A stretch of 64,000 nt of DNA, from positions 1 through 64,000 of the forward strand of contig NZ_JAUSVX010000026.1 in assembly GCF_030814995.1 (NCBI RefSeq). The letters are read 5' to 3'. Shown piece after piece: positions 53,838 to 63,236 of the stretch. This DNA comes from Labrys wisconsinensis. Lineage in GTDB: Bacteria > Pseudomonadota > Alphaproteobacteria > Rhizobiales > Labraceae. Every line of letters starts with the position of its first letter. The first letter of the stretch is position 1. A program made the translations under genes and the position numbers. Under the pieces are notes generated by a model that had not been told where the DNA came from, searched no databases, and worked only from the letters and a program-made list of their open reading frames with translations.

Positions 53838-53928
53838 CGTCAGGGGCGGACTTGATCCGCCCATCCACGCGAACTCGACACGCACCTGCGTTCGCGTGGA
53901 TGGCCGGGACAAGCCCGGCCATGACGCC
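53838..53928. repeat. intergenic stem-loop repeat, family 1, copy D
   Basis: A full copy: GGGCGGA-CTTGA-TCCGCCCATCCACGCGAAC, spacer TCGACACGCACCTGC, then GTTCGCGTGGATGGCCGGG-ACAAG-CCCGGCCATGACG. The central inverted repeat CCATCCACGCGAAC/GTTCGCGTGGATGG is identical to that of copy C at 22486-22577, while the outer hairpin arms differ. It lies between two genes of one operon. Confidence 0.78.
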
Positions 53929-53957
53929 GTTCTGAGCCGTCGGCGAGAGCTACTGTC

Positions 53958-55220
53958 TCACTTCGCGTCGTCGATCGCCTTGACCAGCTCGGTCACGGCC
54001 TCGTCCGAGGTCTTGATCTGGTCGTGGACGAACTTGGTCACCACGTCCTTGTAGGCGTTGGCCACCGCCGGCGGCGCGCCGTAGCCCTGGGCGAGCGAGC
54101 CGAACAGGGTGCCGCCTTCGTTGGCCTTCTTCAGGTCGGCGATGCCCTTCTTGCCGCAGGCGTCGAAGTCGGTGTCCGGCACGTCGGTGCGGGCGGGAAC
54201 CGAGCCCTTGACCACGTTGAAGGCCGACTGGAAGCTCTTGGACAGCGTCGCCTTGGCGAGCGCGACCTGGGCGTCCTTGCGGTCGGCCGGCACGTCGAAC
54301 ATGCCGAACATGTCGGAGTTGTAGATCACGCTGCCGTCGGTGCCGGGGAAGCGGAAGCACAGGAAGTCGTTGCCGGGCGTCTTGCTGGCGGCCTTGAACT
54401 CGCCCTTGGCCCAGTCGCCCATCACCTGCACCAGCGCGTCGCCCTTGATCACCATGGCCGTGGCCAGGTTCCAGTCGCGGCCGGAGAAGTTCGGATCGAC
54501 ATAGGCCTTGAGCTTGCCGAGATTGTCGAAGGCCTTCTTCATCGTGTCGGACTTCAGCGCGTCCTCGTCGAGGTCGTTGAAGGCCTTCTTGTAGAATTCC
54601 GGCCCGCCGGTCGACAGCACGACGCTGTCGAACATCGTGGCCTCCTGCCAGTTCTGGCCGCCGAGGGCGAGCGGGATGACGCCGGCCGCCTTGGCCTTGT
54701 CGAGCAGGGCGATCAGGTCGTCGAAGGTCTTCGGCTCGGTGCCGCCGATCTTGTCGAAGATCGCCTTGTTGATCCACAGCCAGTTGACGGAGTGGACGTT
54801 GACCGGCGCCGCCACCCACTTGCCGTCATAGACCGAGAACTTCTGCAGGGCGACCGGAACGGCCTTGTCCCAGCCCTCGGCCTTGGCGGTCTCGGTGAGG
54901 TCGCCCATCTTGCCCGCCGCGGCATAGTCGAGCACCGTGTAGCCCAGCATCTGCGATGCCGTCGGGTAGTTGCCCGCCGCCACCATGGCCTTGAGCGCGG
55001 TCATGGCCGCGTCGCCGCCGCCGCCGGCCACCGGCACGTCCTTCCAGGCATAGCCCTCCTTGGCGAGGTCCTGCTTGAGGACGTTCAGCGCCGCCGCCTC
55101 GCCGCCCGAGGTCCACCAGTGCAGCATCTGCACTTCCTTGACCTGCGCCTGCGCCGGACCGGCGAAGGCTGCGGCTGCGACCACGACGGCGCTCGCCAAG
55201 AGTTTCATACGCAAGGTCAT
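53958..55220 (-). CDS. glucose-type ABC transporter binding protein (GtsA-like)
   Basis: A 420-residue periplasmic sugar-binding protein close in pattern to GtsA, the glucose/mannose binding protein. Signal peptide about 1-25 (ends FAGPAQAQV). Mature features: [82 protein letters not shown] and a C-terminal cysteine pair ([18 protein letters not shown]). First gene of the leftward importer operon. Glucose is the likely ligand by family resemblance. Confidence 0.9.
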   Translation of the reverse strand: MTLRMKLLASAVVVAAAAFAGPAQAQVKEVQMLHWWTSGGEAAALNVLKQDLAKEGYAWKDVPVAGGGGDAAMTALKAMVAAGNYPTASQMLGYTVLDYAAAGKMGDLTETAKAEGWDKAVPVALQKFSVYDGKWVAAPVNVHSVNWLWINKAIFDKIGGTEPKTFDDLIALLDKAKAAGVIPLALGGQNWQEATMFDSVVLSTGGPEFYKKAFNDLDEDALKSDTMKKAFDNLGKLKAYVDPNFSGRDWNLATAMVIKGDALVQVMGDWAKGEFKAASKTPGNDFLCFRFPGTDGSVIYNSDMFGMFDVPADRKDAQVALAKATLSKSFQSAFNVVKGSVPARTDVPDTDFDACGKKGIADLKKANEGGTLFGSLAQGYGAPPAVANAYKDVVTKFVHDQIKTSDEAVTELVKAIDDAK

Positions 55221-55369
55221 CGTTCTCCTCCCGTGACCATTCTACCGGATGCGTTCCGGCGACGTCTCATGTGCGGCCCGCGGCAGCCCTGCGGCTGCCC
55301 CGGGGCCGCAATGAAGTCTTATAGGTCCATCTCCCCTGCCCCCGCTCGGCCGGCATGCGCGCATGGCGT

Positions 55370-56143
55370 TCACCGTCCCGTGAAGATGGCCGTGCGTTTC
55401 TCGCGGAAGGCGGCGACGCCTTCCCTGAGGTCCTCGGTATAGGAGACCAGCGAGCCCGCCAGGATCTCCAGCGCCGCCGCGGCGTCCTCCGCCTCGGCGG
55501 CGTTGATCAATTGCTTGGCGACGATGTTGGCGACCGGCCCGCGCGTCGCGGCCATCGCCGCCAGCGCCTGCGCCCGTTCCAGGGCTCCGCCCGTCTCCAC
55601 CACCTCGTCGACCAGGCCCATGGCCAGCGCCCGCTCGGCCGTGACGATCTCGCCGGTGAGGGCGAGGCGGCGCACCGCGCCGGCGCCGAAGCGCGCCACC
55701 AGGCGCTGCGTGCCGGACCAGCCGGGCACCATGCCGATGCCGGTCTCCGGCAGGCCGAGCTTGGCCTGGCGCGCGCAGACGCGGATGTCGGCGGTCGCCG
55801 CCAGCTCCAGGCCGCCGCCGAGGGCATGGCCGTTGATCGCCGCGATCAGCGGCGCCTTGAGGCGCGCCAGCTTGTCGAACACGCGGTGGCCGGCGCGCAC
55901 CCAGCCCTGACCCATGTCGAGCGGGTGCAGCGCGCCCCAGGCGGCGATGTCGCCGCCGGCGCAGAAGCCCTTGCCCTCGCCGGTGAGGATCACCGCCCGC
56001 ACCGAGGCATCCGCGTCGAGCCGGTCGGCGGCGGCGCCGAGCGCTGTCATCATCGCCTCGTCGAGGGCGTTGAGCTTCTCGGGCCGCGCCAGGGTGATGG
56101 TGGCGACGGGACCTTCGACGGCGAGGCGGACGGGCTCGCTCAT
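55370..56143 (-). CDS. enoyl-CoA hydratase/isomerase-family protein
   Basis: A 257-residue crotonase-fold enzyme. Seen: the oxyanion-hole segment GEGKGFCAGGDIAAWG (near 57), AAINGHALGGGLELAATADIRV (near 103), and the catalytic-glutamate region LGLPETGIGMVPGWSGTQRL (near 128), where E is in the hydratase position. Overlaps the CoA-transferase gene by 4 bp. It should hydrate an enoyl-CoA, or isomerise or cleave a related acyl-CoA. It ends the leftward LacI-headed operon. Confidence 0.88.
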   Translation of the reverse strand: MSEPVRLAVEGPVATITLARPEKLNALDEAMMTALGAAADRLDADASVRAVILTGEGKGFCAGGDIAAWGALHPLDMGQGWVRAGHRVFDKLARLKAPLIAAINGHALGGGLELAATADIRVCARQAKLGLPETGIGMVPGWSGTQRLVARFGAGAVRRLALTGEIVTAERALAMGLVDEVVETGGALERAQALAAMAATRGPVANIVAKQLINAAEAEDAAAALEILAGSLVSYTEDLREGVAAFREKRTAIFTGR

Positions 56144-57732
56144 ATCGCCCCTCCCCCGATGTCGAGGCCGATCGGCTCGGGCCGGAACAGCGCCGCGTCC
56201 ATCACCGCGAGGGTGGGCGCGACGACGAGCGGGAACTCGGCCTGGGCCAGCACGTCGCGCTCGAGGTCGACGCCGGGCGCGATCTCGGTCACCACGACGC
56301 CGTCGCCGGTCAGCTTCAGCACGCAGCGCTCGGTGACGTAGGTGATGTCCTGGCCCTGGGCCACGGCGCGGGCGCCGGCGAAGGAGACGTGCTCCACCGC
56401 CTCGACCAGCTTCCTGACCTTGCCTTCCGCGTTGATCCGCAGCGCCCCGCCCTCGATGCCGAGCTTGGCCGCGGCGGTGAAGTAGCCGGAGAAGACGATG
56501 CGCCGGGCCCGCGCCGTGATGTCGACGAAGCCGCCGGCCCCGGCGGTGACGTGCGGGCGGGCGCCGAGCTTGGAGACGTTGACCGAGCCCTGCCGGTCGA
56601 TCTGCAGGAAGGACAGGAGGGAGGCATCGAAGCCCGCGCCCTGGAAATAGGTGAACTGGTAGGGCGAGGGCACGATCGCCTCGGCATTGGAGGCGCAGCC
56701 GAACTGGAAGTCGAGCAGCGGCACGCCGCCGACGGCGCCCTGCTCGATCACCCAGGTGACGTCGCCGTGCCGGCCCTCCTCGATCAGGATCCGCGGCACG
56801 TTGGCCGAGATGCCGAAGCCGATATTGACGGCGTCGCCGTAGCGCAGCTCCCTGGCCACGCGCCGCGCGATCACCTTGGGAACGCCGAATTCCGGCACTT
56901 CGAAGCTCGACAGCGGCCGGAACACCTCGCCCGAGATCGCCGGCTCGTAGGGGGTCTGCGTCGTCTGCATCTGGTCGGGGGCCACCACGATCGCGTCGAC
57001 CAGCACGCCCGGCACCAGCACCTGCTGGGGCTTGAGCGTGCCGCTCTTGGCCAGGCGCTTGACCTGGGCGATGACGAGGCCGCCATTGTTGCGCACCGCC
57101 AGCGCCTGGTCGAGCGGCCCGAGATAGCCGCCCTCGTGCTCGTAGGAGAGGTTGCCGCGCTCGTCCGCCGTGGTGGCGCGGATGACGGCGACGTCGGGCA
57201 CGACAGCCTTGAAATAGAGCCAGTCCTCGCCCTCGAAGGCGACGCGCTTGACGATCGGCTCCGCCGCCGCGCGGGCATTCATCGCACAGCCCTGCAGCAA
57301 GGGATCGACGAAGGTCTCCATGCCGATCCGGGTCAGCACGCCCGGACGCCGCGCCGCGGCCTCGCGGTGCATGTCGAACAGGATGCCGGAGGGGATGTTG
57401 TAGGCCGGGATCTCGTTGCCGGTGATCATCCGCCAGATCGCCGGCGGCTCGGCCGAGGACGGGCCGGAGGGGTAGGACCCGGCCAGCACCCGCGCCAGCA
57501 GCCCGGGCCGGGCGATGTGGTCGATGCCCTTGATGCCCCACATGTCGCCGGCCGCGATCGGGTGCAGCGTGGTGAGATTGCGGGGATGGCCCGAGGCCTC
57601 GAAGCGCCGGCCGATCGCCGCCAGCACCGCGTCGGGGCAGCCGAGGCCGGAGGAGGAGGAGACGGTCACCGTCGCCCCGTCGCCGATCAGGGCGGCAGCT
57701 TCGTCGGCGGTGAGGACGCGCGGAAAGGCCAT
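56140..57732 (-). CDS. acyl-CoA:carboxylate CoA-transferase, fused alpha/beta (YdiF-like)
   Basis: A 530-residue family I CoA-transferase with both subunits in one chain. N-terminal part: GATVTVSSSSGLGCPDAVLAAIG, IIGM-type GMETFVDP and RATTADERGNLSYEHE. C-terminal part: ELRYGDAVNIGFGISANVP and WVIEQGAVGG, whose glutamate forms the thioester intermediate. It would activate a short-chain acid with acyl-CoA as CoA donor. It overlaps the hydratase gene downstream and starts 4 bp after the Gfo/Idh/MocA gene stop. Confidence 0.9.
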   Translation of the reverse strand: MAFPRVLTADEAAALIGDGATVTVSSSSGLGCPDAVLAAIGRRFEASGHPRNLTTLHPIAAGDMWGIKGIDHIARPGLLARVLAGSYPSGPSSAEPPAIWRMITGNEIPAYNIPSGILFDMHREAAARRPGVLTRIGMETFVDPLLQGCAMNARAAAEPIVKRVAFEGEDWLYFKAVVPDVAVIRATTADERGNLSYEHEGGYLGPLDQALAVRNNGGLVIAQVKRLAKSGTLKPQQVLVPGVLVDAIVVAPDQMQTTQTPYEPAISGEVFRPLSSFEVPEFGVPKVIARRVARELRYGDAVNIGFGISANVPRILIEEGRHGDVTWVIEQGAVGGVPLLDFQFGCASNAEAIVPSPYQFTYFQGAGFDASLLSFLQIDRQGSVNVSKLGARPHVTAGAGGFVDITARARRIVFSGYFTAAAKLGIEGGALRINAEGKVRKLVEAVEHVSFAGARAVAQGQDITYVTERCVLKLTGDGVVVTEIAPGVDLERDVLAQAEFPLVVAPTLAVMDAALFRPEPIGLDIGGGAI

Positions 57733-57736
57733 GCGA

Positions 57737-59854
<2,118 letters not shown>

Positions 59855-59859
59855 TCACT

Positions 59860-59875
59860 TTTTGGAACGTTCCGA
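59860..59875. promoter_or_regulatory. LacI-type operator 1
   Basis: TTTTGGAACGTTCCGA with the perfect core GGAACGTTCC (59864-59873) and the central CG typical of LacI/GalR sites. It lies about 50 bp upstream of the LacI gene start. The second copy is 99 bp away. Confidence 0.7.
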
Positions 59876-59958
59876 TCCGGAACCGGATGCTGTCTTCACG
59901 CTGAGCTCAAACCCTTGAGAACGCTGCGCAAAAAACTTCGGTTCCCGCTGATCTTGAC

Positions 59959-59974
59959 TTTTGGAACGTTCTAA
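59959..59974. promoter_or_regulatory. LacI-type operator 2
   Basis: TTTTGGAACGTTCTAA, core GGAACGTTCT (59963-59972), differing from operator 1 in one core position. A TTGACT hexamer (59954-59959) just touches it, so it may overlap the promoter of the rightward DUF993-like gene. Confidence 0.65.
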
Positions 59975-60103
59975 CTGCTCTTGTGGCGCAAGCTCGTGAC
60001 GCTGTCAAGCGGCGAAATCGGCGAGAGCGGGACCCGGAACGGGACCCGGGGAGGAACACGGCACCGCGGGCCGGCCCGGCGGCGCCGCGCCAGGAGGACG
60101 ACC

Positions 60104-61267
60104 ATGGCCACGCTCACCCTGCCGACCGCCGCCGGCGGCCTCGAGACCTACGCGACCGGACCGGCCTCGCCCTACCCGCTGGCGCATGCCGGGCCCTACC
60201 CTCGCACGGTCTATGCCGCGGCGCATGTGGTGGCCGACGCCCGCGCCCTGACCGACCCCTGGCGCCGGCCGGCGATCGACTGGGACGCCACCCTCGCCTT
60301 CCGCCGGCATCTGTGGGGCCTCGGCTTCAAGGTGGCCGAGGCGATGGACACCTCCCAGCGCGGCCTCGGGCTGGACTGGCCGGGCGCTGCCGAGCTGATC
60401 GCCCGCTCGCTGGCCGAGGCGCGGTCCGTGCCGGGCGCCGACCTCGCCTGCGGCGCCGGCACCGACCAGCTCGATCCGGCAGCGGCGGCCTCGCTGGACG
60501 ACGTCGCCGCCGCCTATGAAGCGCAGATGTCCCATGTCGAGGCCCATGGCGGGCGCATCATCCTGATGGCGAGCCGGGCGCTCTGCCGCAGCGCCCGCCA
60601 TGCCGACGACTATCTCGCCGTCTACGGCCGGCTGATCCGCCAGGCCCGCGACAAGGTGATCCTGCACTGGCTGGGCGAGGCCTTCGACCCCGCGCTGGCC
60701 GGCTACTGGGGTGCCGACGCCTTCTCTCCGGCCATGGAGACGGTGCTGACGCTGATCCGCGAGCACGCGGACAAGATCGACGGCATCAAGATCTCGCTGC
60801 TCGATGCCGGCAAGGAGGTGGCGATGCGCCGGCTGCTGTCGCCTGACGTCGTCATGTATACCGGCGACGACTTCAACTATGCCGAGCTGATGGCGGGCGA
60901 CGGCGAGGGCGTCTCGCACGGCCTGCTCGGCATCTTCGACCCCATCGCCCCGGCCGCCGCCGCCGCGCTCGACCGCCTCGCCCAGGGCGACCGCGCCGGA
61001 TACGACGCCATCCTCGGCCCGACCGTGGCGCTCTCGCGAAAACTGTTCGAGGCGCCGACCCAGTTCTACAAATGCGGCGTGGTGTTCCTGGCCTGGCTCA
61101 ACGGCTTCCAGGACCATGTCCGCATGCTCGGCGGCGCGGAATCGGCCCGCGGCATCCTGCATTACGCCGAGGTGTTCCGGCTGGCGGACCAGGCGGGACT
61201 GCTGATCGACCCCGAGCGCGCGGCGACGCGGATGCGGGCGCTGTGCGCGGTGAACGGTGTGGAGTGA
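60104..61267 (+). CDS. DUF993/dihydrodipicolinate synthase-family protein
   Basis: A 387-residue TIM-barrel protein that looks like the DUF993 branch annotated as dihydrodipicolinate synthase-like. Seen: IDWDATLAFRRHLWGLGFKVAEAMDTSQRGLGLDW, GGRIILMASRALCRSARHADDY, ILHWLGEAFDPALAGYWG and DKIDGIKISLLDAGKE, where the lysine of GIKIS could be the Schiff-base residue. ATG 60104 follows CAGGAGGACGACC. It faces the LacI operon and is likely co-regulated. A retro-aldol role on an oxidised sugar acid is plausible but not shown. Confidence 0.72.
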   Translation: MATLTLPTAAGGLETYATGPASPYPLAHAGPYPRTVYAAAHVVADARALTDPWRRPAIDWDATLAFRRHLWGLGFKVAEAMDTSQRGLGLDWPGAAELIARSLAEARSVPGADLACGAGTDQLDPAAAASLDDVAAAYEAQMSHVEAHGGRIILMASRALCRSARHADDYLAVYGRLIRQARDKVILHWLGEAFDPALAGYWGADAFSPAMETVLTLIREHADKIDGIKISLLDAGKEVAMRRLLSPDVVMYTGDDFNYAELMAGDGEGVSHGLLGIFDPIAPAAAAALDRLAQGDRAGYDAILGPTVALSRKLFEAPTQFYKCGVVFLAWLNGFQDHVRMLGGAESARGILHYAEVFRLADQAGLLIDPERAATRMRALCAVNGVE

Positions 61268-61332
61268 GGGCCGGTCATCTCACTGAGCTGCGGAACGGCT
61301 GCGAAGCTTGCTTAGCCGTCGCGCCGGACCGT

Positions 61333-61349
61333 TCGCCCCAGTTGGGCGA
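61333..61349. terminator. hairpin between convergent genes
   Basis: TCGCCC-CAGTT-GGGCGA, a 6-bp stem in the 87-bp gap between the DUF993-like gene and the convergent DUF1796-like gene. Weak and without U-run. Confidence 0.3.
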
Positions 61350-61354
61350 GCGAA

Positions 61355-62179
61355 CTACTCGGCCGCCTTCGAGAGATCGCCATGCGGCAAGCTTTGCCTC
61401 GTCAAGGGACCGACGGTCTTCAGCTTTTCCCGCAGGGCATTGTATCGGCTGCGGAGGTCCATGTGTTGCCGCGACAGCGTCTCATATCTCTCTGTAATCT
61501 GATCCAAGCGGCTTTGCGCACGATCATCTGGAAAGTAATTGTAGTATCCAAGAAATTGCCGGAGAATCAATTGCCAGGCCACGGTATTCCCATACCATGC
61601 ACCCGTGTCGTGCTCGATGACATATCCTCGCGCCTTGCCAAGGATGTGAGGCACGTGCCCGATATCGGGATTGACGACGAACAGGAAACGGCACTTGTCT
61701 CCAAAGAAATTCGTGACGACCTCGACCATCTCGCTTGCATCATGCTCATGGATGCGAGGATCCATCGTTTCGATTTCGCGAGACAGCTCGAGGAGGTTGT
61801 TCTGCGTGTTCGAGACGATAAATACGATGTTGTTCACCGATCGCAGCAGGCGAATTGTCTTGTTCAACAAATACGTGTACTTGCTCGACAACAGCTCCCG
61901 ATCAAACCTGTCGTGCCAGAAGAATAAGCCATGCGCCTTCCATCTGGCGCGACGAGACAATTCGATGTCTTCCCCCAAGACCTCTGCAGCACCTCCGGAC
62001 GAAAACAAGGAAACCACCGCAGACGCCGGCGCGATCAGATTGCTGAAGAAAGAAGATTGCCATGCCAGGTCTTGATCTTTGAGAGCCGCAGCGATGAGGC
62101 GTTCATGCCGGCGGATCTGATACGCCGTTTGACAAGATACCCCTAAACTCACGACGGCGTTCTTCGCAGAAATGAGCAT
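61355..62179 (-). CDS. DUF1796-like putative cysteine peptidase-fold protein
   Basis: A 274-residue protein that resembles the DUF1796 papain-like group: it opens AVVSLGVSCQTAYQIRRHERL, where the cysteine of SLGxSCxTAYQIR would be the nucleophile, and has VIEHDTGAWYGNTVAWQLILRQF in the middle. The last 55 residues (RAQSRLDQITERYETLSRQHMDLRSRYNALREKLKTV) form a clear coiled coil. No signal peptide. Such proteins often occur near surface-polysaccharide or glycan genes; none is seen here. Lower GC than its left neighbours, so it may belong to the accessory segment continuing to the right. Assignment moderate. Confidence 0.55.
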   Translation of the reverse strand: MLISAKNAVVSLGVSCQTAYQIRRHERLIAAALKDQDLAWQSSFFSNLIAPASAVVSLFSSGGAAEVLGEDIELSRRARWKAHGLFFWHDRFDRELLSSKYTYLLNKTIRLLRSVNNIVFIVSNTQNNLLELSREIETMDPRIHEHDASEMVEVVTNFFGDKCRFLFVVNPDIGHVPHILGKARGYVIEHDTGAWYGNTVAWQLILRQFLGYYNYFPDDRAQSRLDQITERYETLSRQHMDLRSRYNALREKLKTVGPLTRQSLPHGDLSKAAE

Positions 62180-62670
62180 TTTGAAGCTCCGCCACGGTCG
62201 TGCTAACCATACCTCTTCCTTCGTGAGAACAGCAAGCGAGCCGCCGCCACGGTCAGGCGACGGATCGCGCTAGCTCCTGAGCCGCGCTGGCGTACGATCC
62301 TCCTACGCAGACGAGCAGGATCCCCACGATGATCGCCAATCCGACGTCCGCGCCCGCACGATTGGCACAGGGCTGGTTTACCACCGACGCCGAGTGGATC
62401 GCGCACCGTTCAGGGCGCGCCGGTGTGAGGTCTGGCTCGCGATGCCGCCTGCTGCGACGGTCGGCCTCGCCCCTCCGGGGCCGTGAGTCTGCGGCCATCC
62501 TGACACAGGTCGAGAACAATCTCGTCTTCGGCCTCGCCAAACCGATCTCGTGGCGGGATCTCTGGTCAGGCCTCGCCCGTAGCAGCCGATATGGTCTCGG
62601 CTGTGCTCGCACTCGCATTGCCCGCCGCGGCCGCTCGGCGTGGTGGCTCACATTGGCGCCGTTGCCCGCC

Positions 62671-62794
62671 CCTAGTGTTGTGCTTCCGACGCTTGGTCCC
62701 TGACCATTGTGCTGGAAGCACAACACAAAGCATTGAACCAACTAGGGTTCCGGACTGACGGTTCGGAACGAACCGTTAAAGTCGGAACACTAGG
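62671..62794. repeat. nested inverted-repeat element near composition boundary
   Basis: Bounded by CCTAGTGTT (62671-62679) and AACACTAGG (62786-62794). The outer pairing continues as TTCCGAC/GTCGGAA with a 4-nt bulge. Inside are a 13-bp perfect pair GTGTTGTGCTTCC / GGAAGCACAACAC (62675-62687, 62714-62726), a second CTAGGGTTCCGGAC (about 62742-62756) and a hairpin ACGGTTCG-GAA-CGAACCGT (62758-62776). Three copies of a CTAGKGTTCCGAC-like motif are present. It could be a remnant of a mobile element or a regulatory structure. Confidence 0.55.
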
Positions 62795-62840
62795 CCCCAT
62801 CTGCCAGTCGCCGCCGGGACCCGGCTCCTGCTCGATCTCG

Positions 62841-62940
62841 GCCTTGCTCCGGGGACGCCGGGCTCGAACCGCTACAGCCCATCGCCGAGCACGCCTGGTC
62901 GAACGAATGCGACTGCTGCGTAGCGCGGAGCTACCAAGGC
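62841..62940. repeat. 100-bp imperfect inverted repeat
   Basis: Starts GCCTTGCTCCG and ends CGGAGCTACCAAGGC, giving an 11-bp stem with one 4-nt bulge, and nested CGCTAC/GTAGCG pairing (62870-62875, 62920-62925). Contains a TTCGAGCCC-like segment on the minus strand reminiscent of a tRNA T-loop, but no cloverleaf can be drawn. Confidence 0.4.
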
Positions 62941-63063
62941 TTGCTCGCGAAACTGGGCCCACGCCTCCCCCCCCCAATTCCGTGATCTTCAAAAGCTTCT
63001 TTTTTGAGAACACTACAAAATATTCGAGCAGCGGTCGCTATGAGACGTTGCGTGCACCGTTGT

Positions 63064-63080
63064 TTACGATATTATCGTAA
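63064..63080. promoter_or_regulatory. palindrome upstream of the PatA/PatG-like gene
   Basis: TTACGATA-T-TATCGTAA, a perfect 8-bp dyad with a 1-bp centre, about 157 bp before the protease ATG in AT-rich DNA. It is a good candidate operator for a regulator encoded in the same element; no such gene lies in the window. Confidence 0.45.
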
Positions 63081-63236
63081 CGGCACACTAGTTGAATTGC
63101 CTCACGCCATCGTTCCCGTCGCTTTGCATTACCTGATTGCGACAAAGCCGACGTCACAAGATAGAGCTAGCAGCGGAAAGCCTAAAATCTCAAATTTGCG
63201 TAGAGGTAACGCTATTTTCATCTAAAAGGTCAACGA

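Larger units (their letters stand above)
62180..63236. other. about 1 kb without a convincing gene; composition boundary
   Basis: No open frame here shows a recognisable domain or consistent start. Structured segments are at 62671-62794 and 62841-62940. A run of nine C lies near 62967-62975, after which the DNA becomes AT-rich (TTTTTT near 63000). A 61-codon frame from ATG 63040 to 63225 ends 11 bp before the protease gene, but it has no known motif and overlaps a palindrome, so it is not called. The change of composition marks the probable edge of an acquired segment. Confidence 0.5.

Noticed and set aside
62253-62741. 162-codon minus-strand frame with a hydrophobic end (GLAIIVGILLVCVGG)
   Set aside because: No family match by eye, it runs through the nested inverted repeats, and a competing plus-strand frame of similar length exists; coding not supported.
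62841-62940. Possible tRNA or tRNA fragment (GGTTCGAGCCC-like segment on the minus strand)
   Set aside because: No 7-bp acceptor stem, D-arm or anticodon arm with proper spacing could be drawn; the pairing is a long bulged hairpin instead.
63040-63225. 61-codon frame ending 11 bp before the PatA/PatG-like gene as a RiPP precursor
   Set aside because: No recognisable leader, cleavage motif or repeated core, and the frame runs across a perfect palindrome that looks regulatory.
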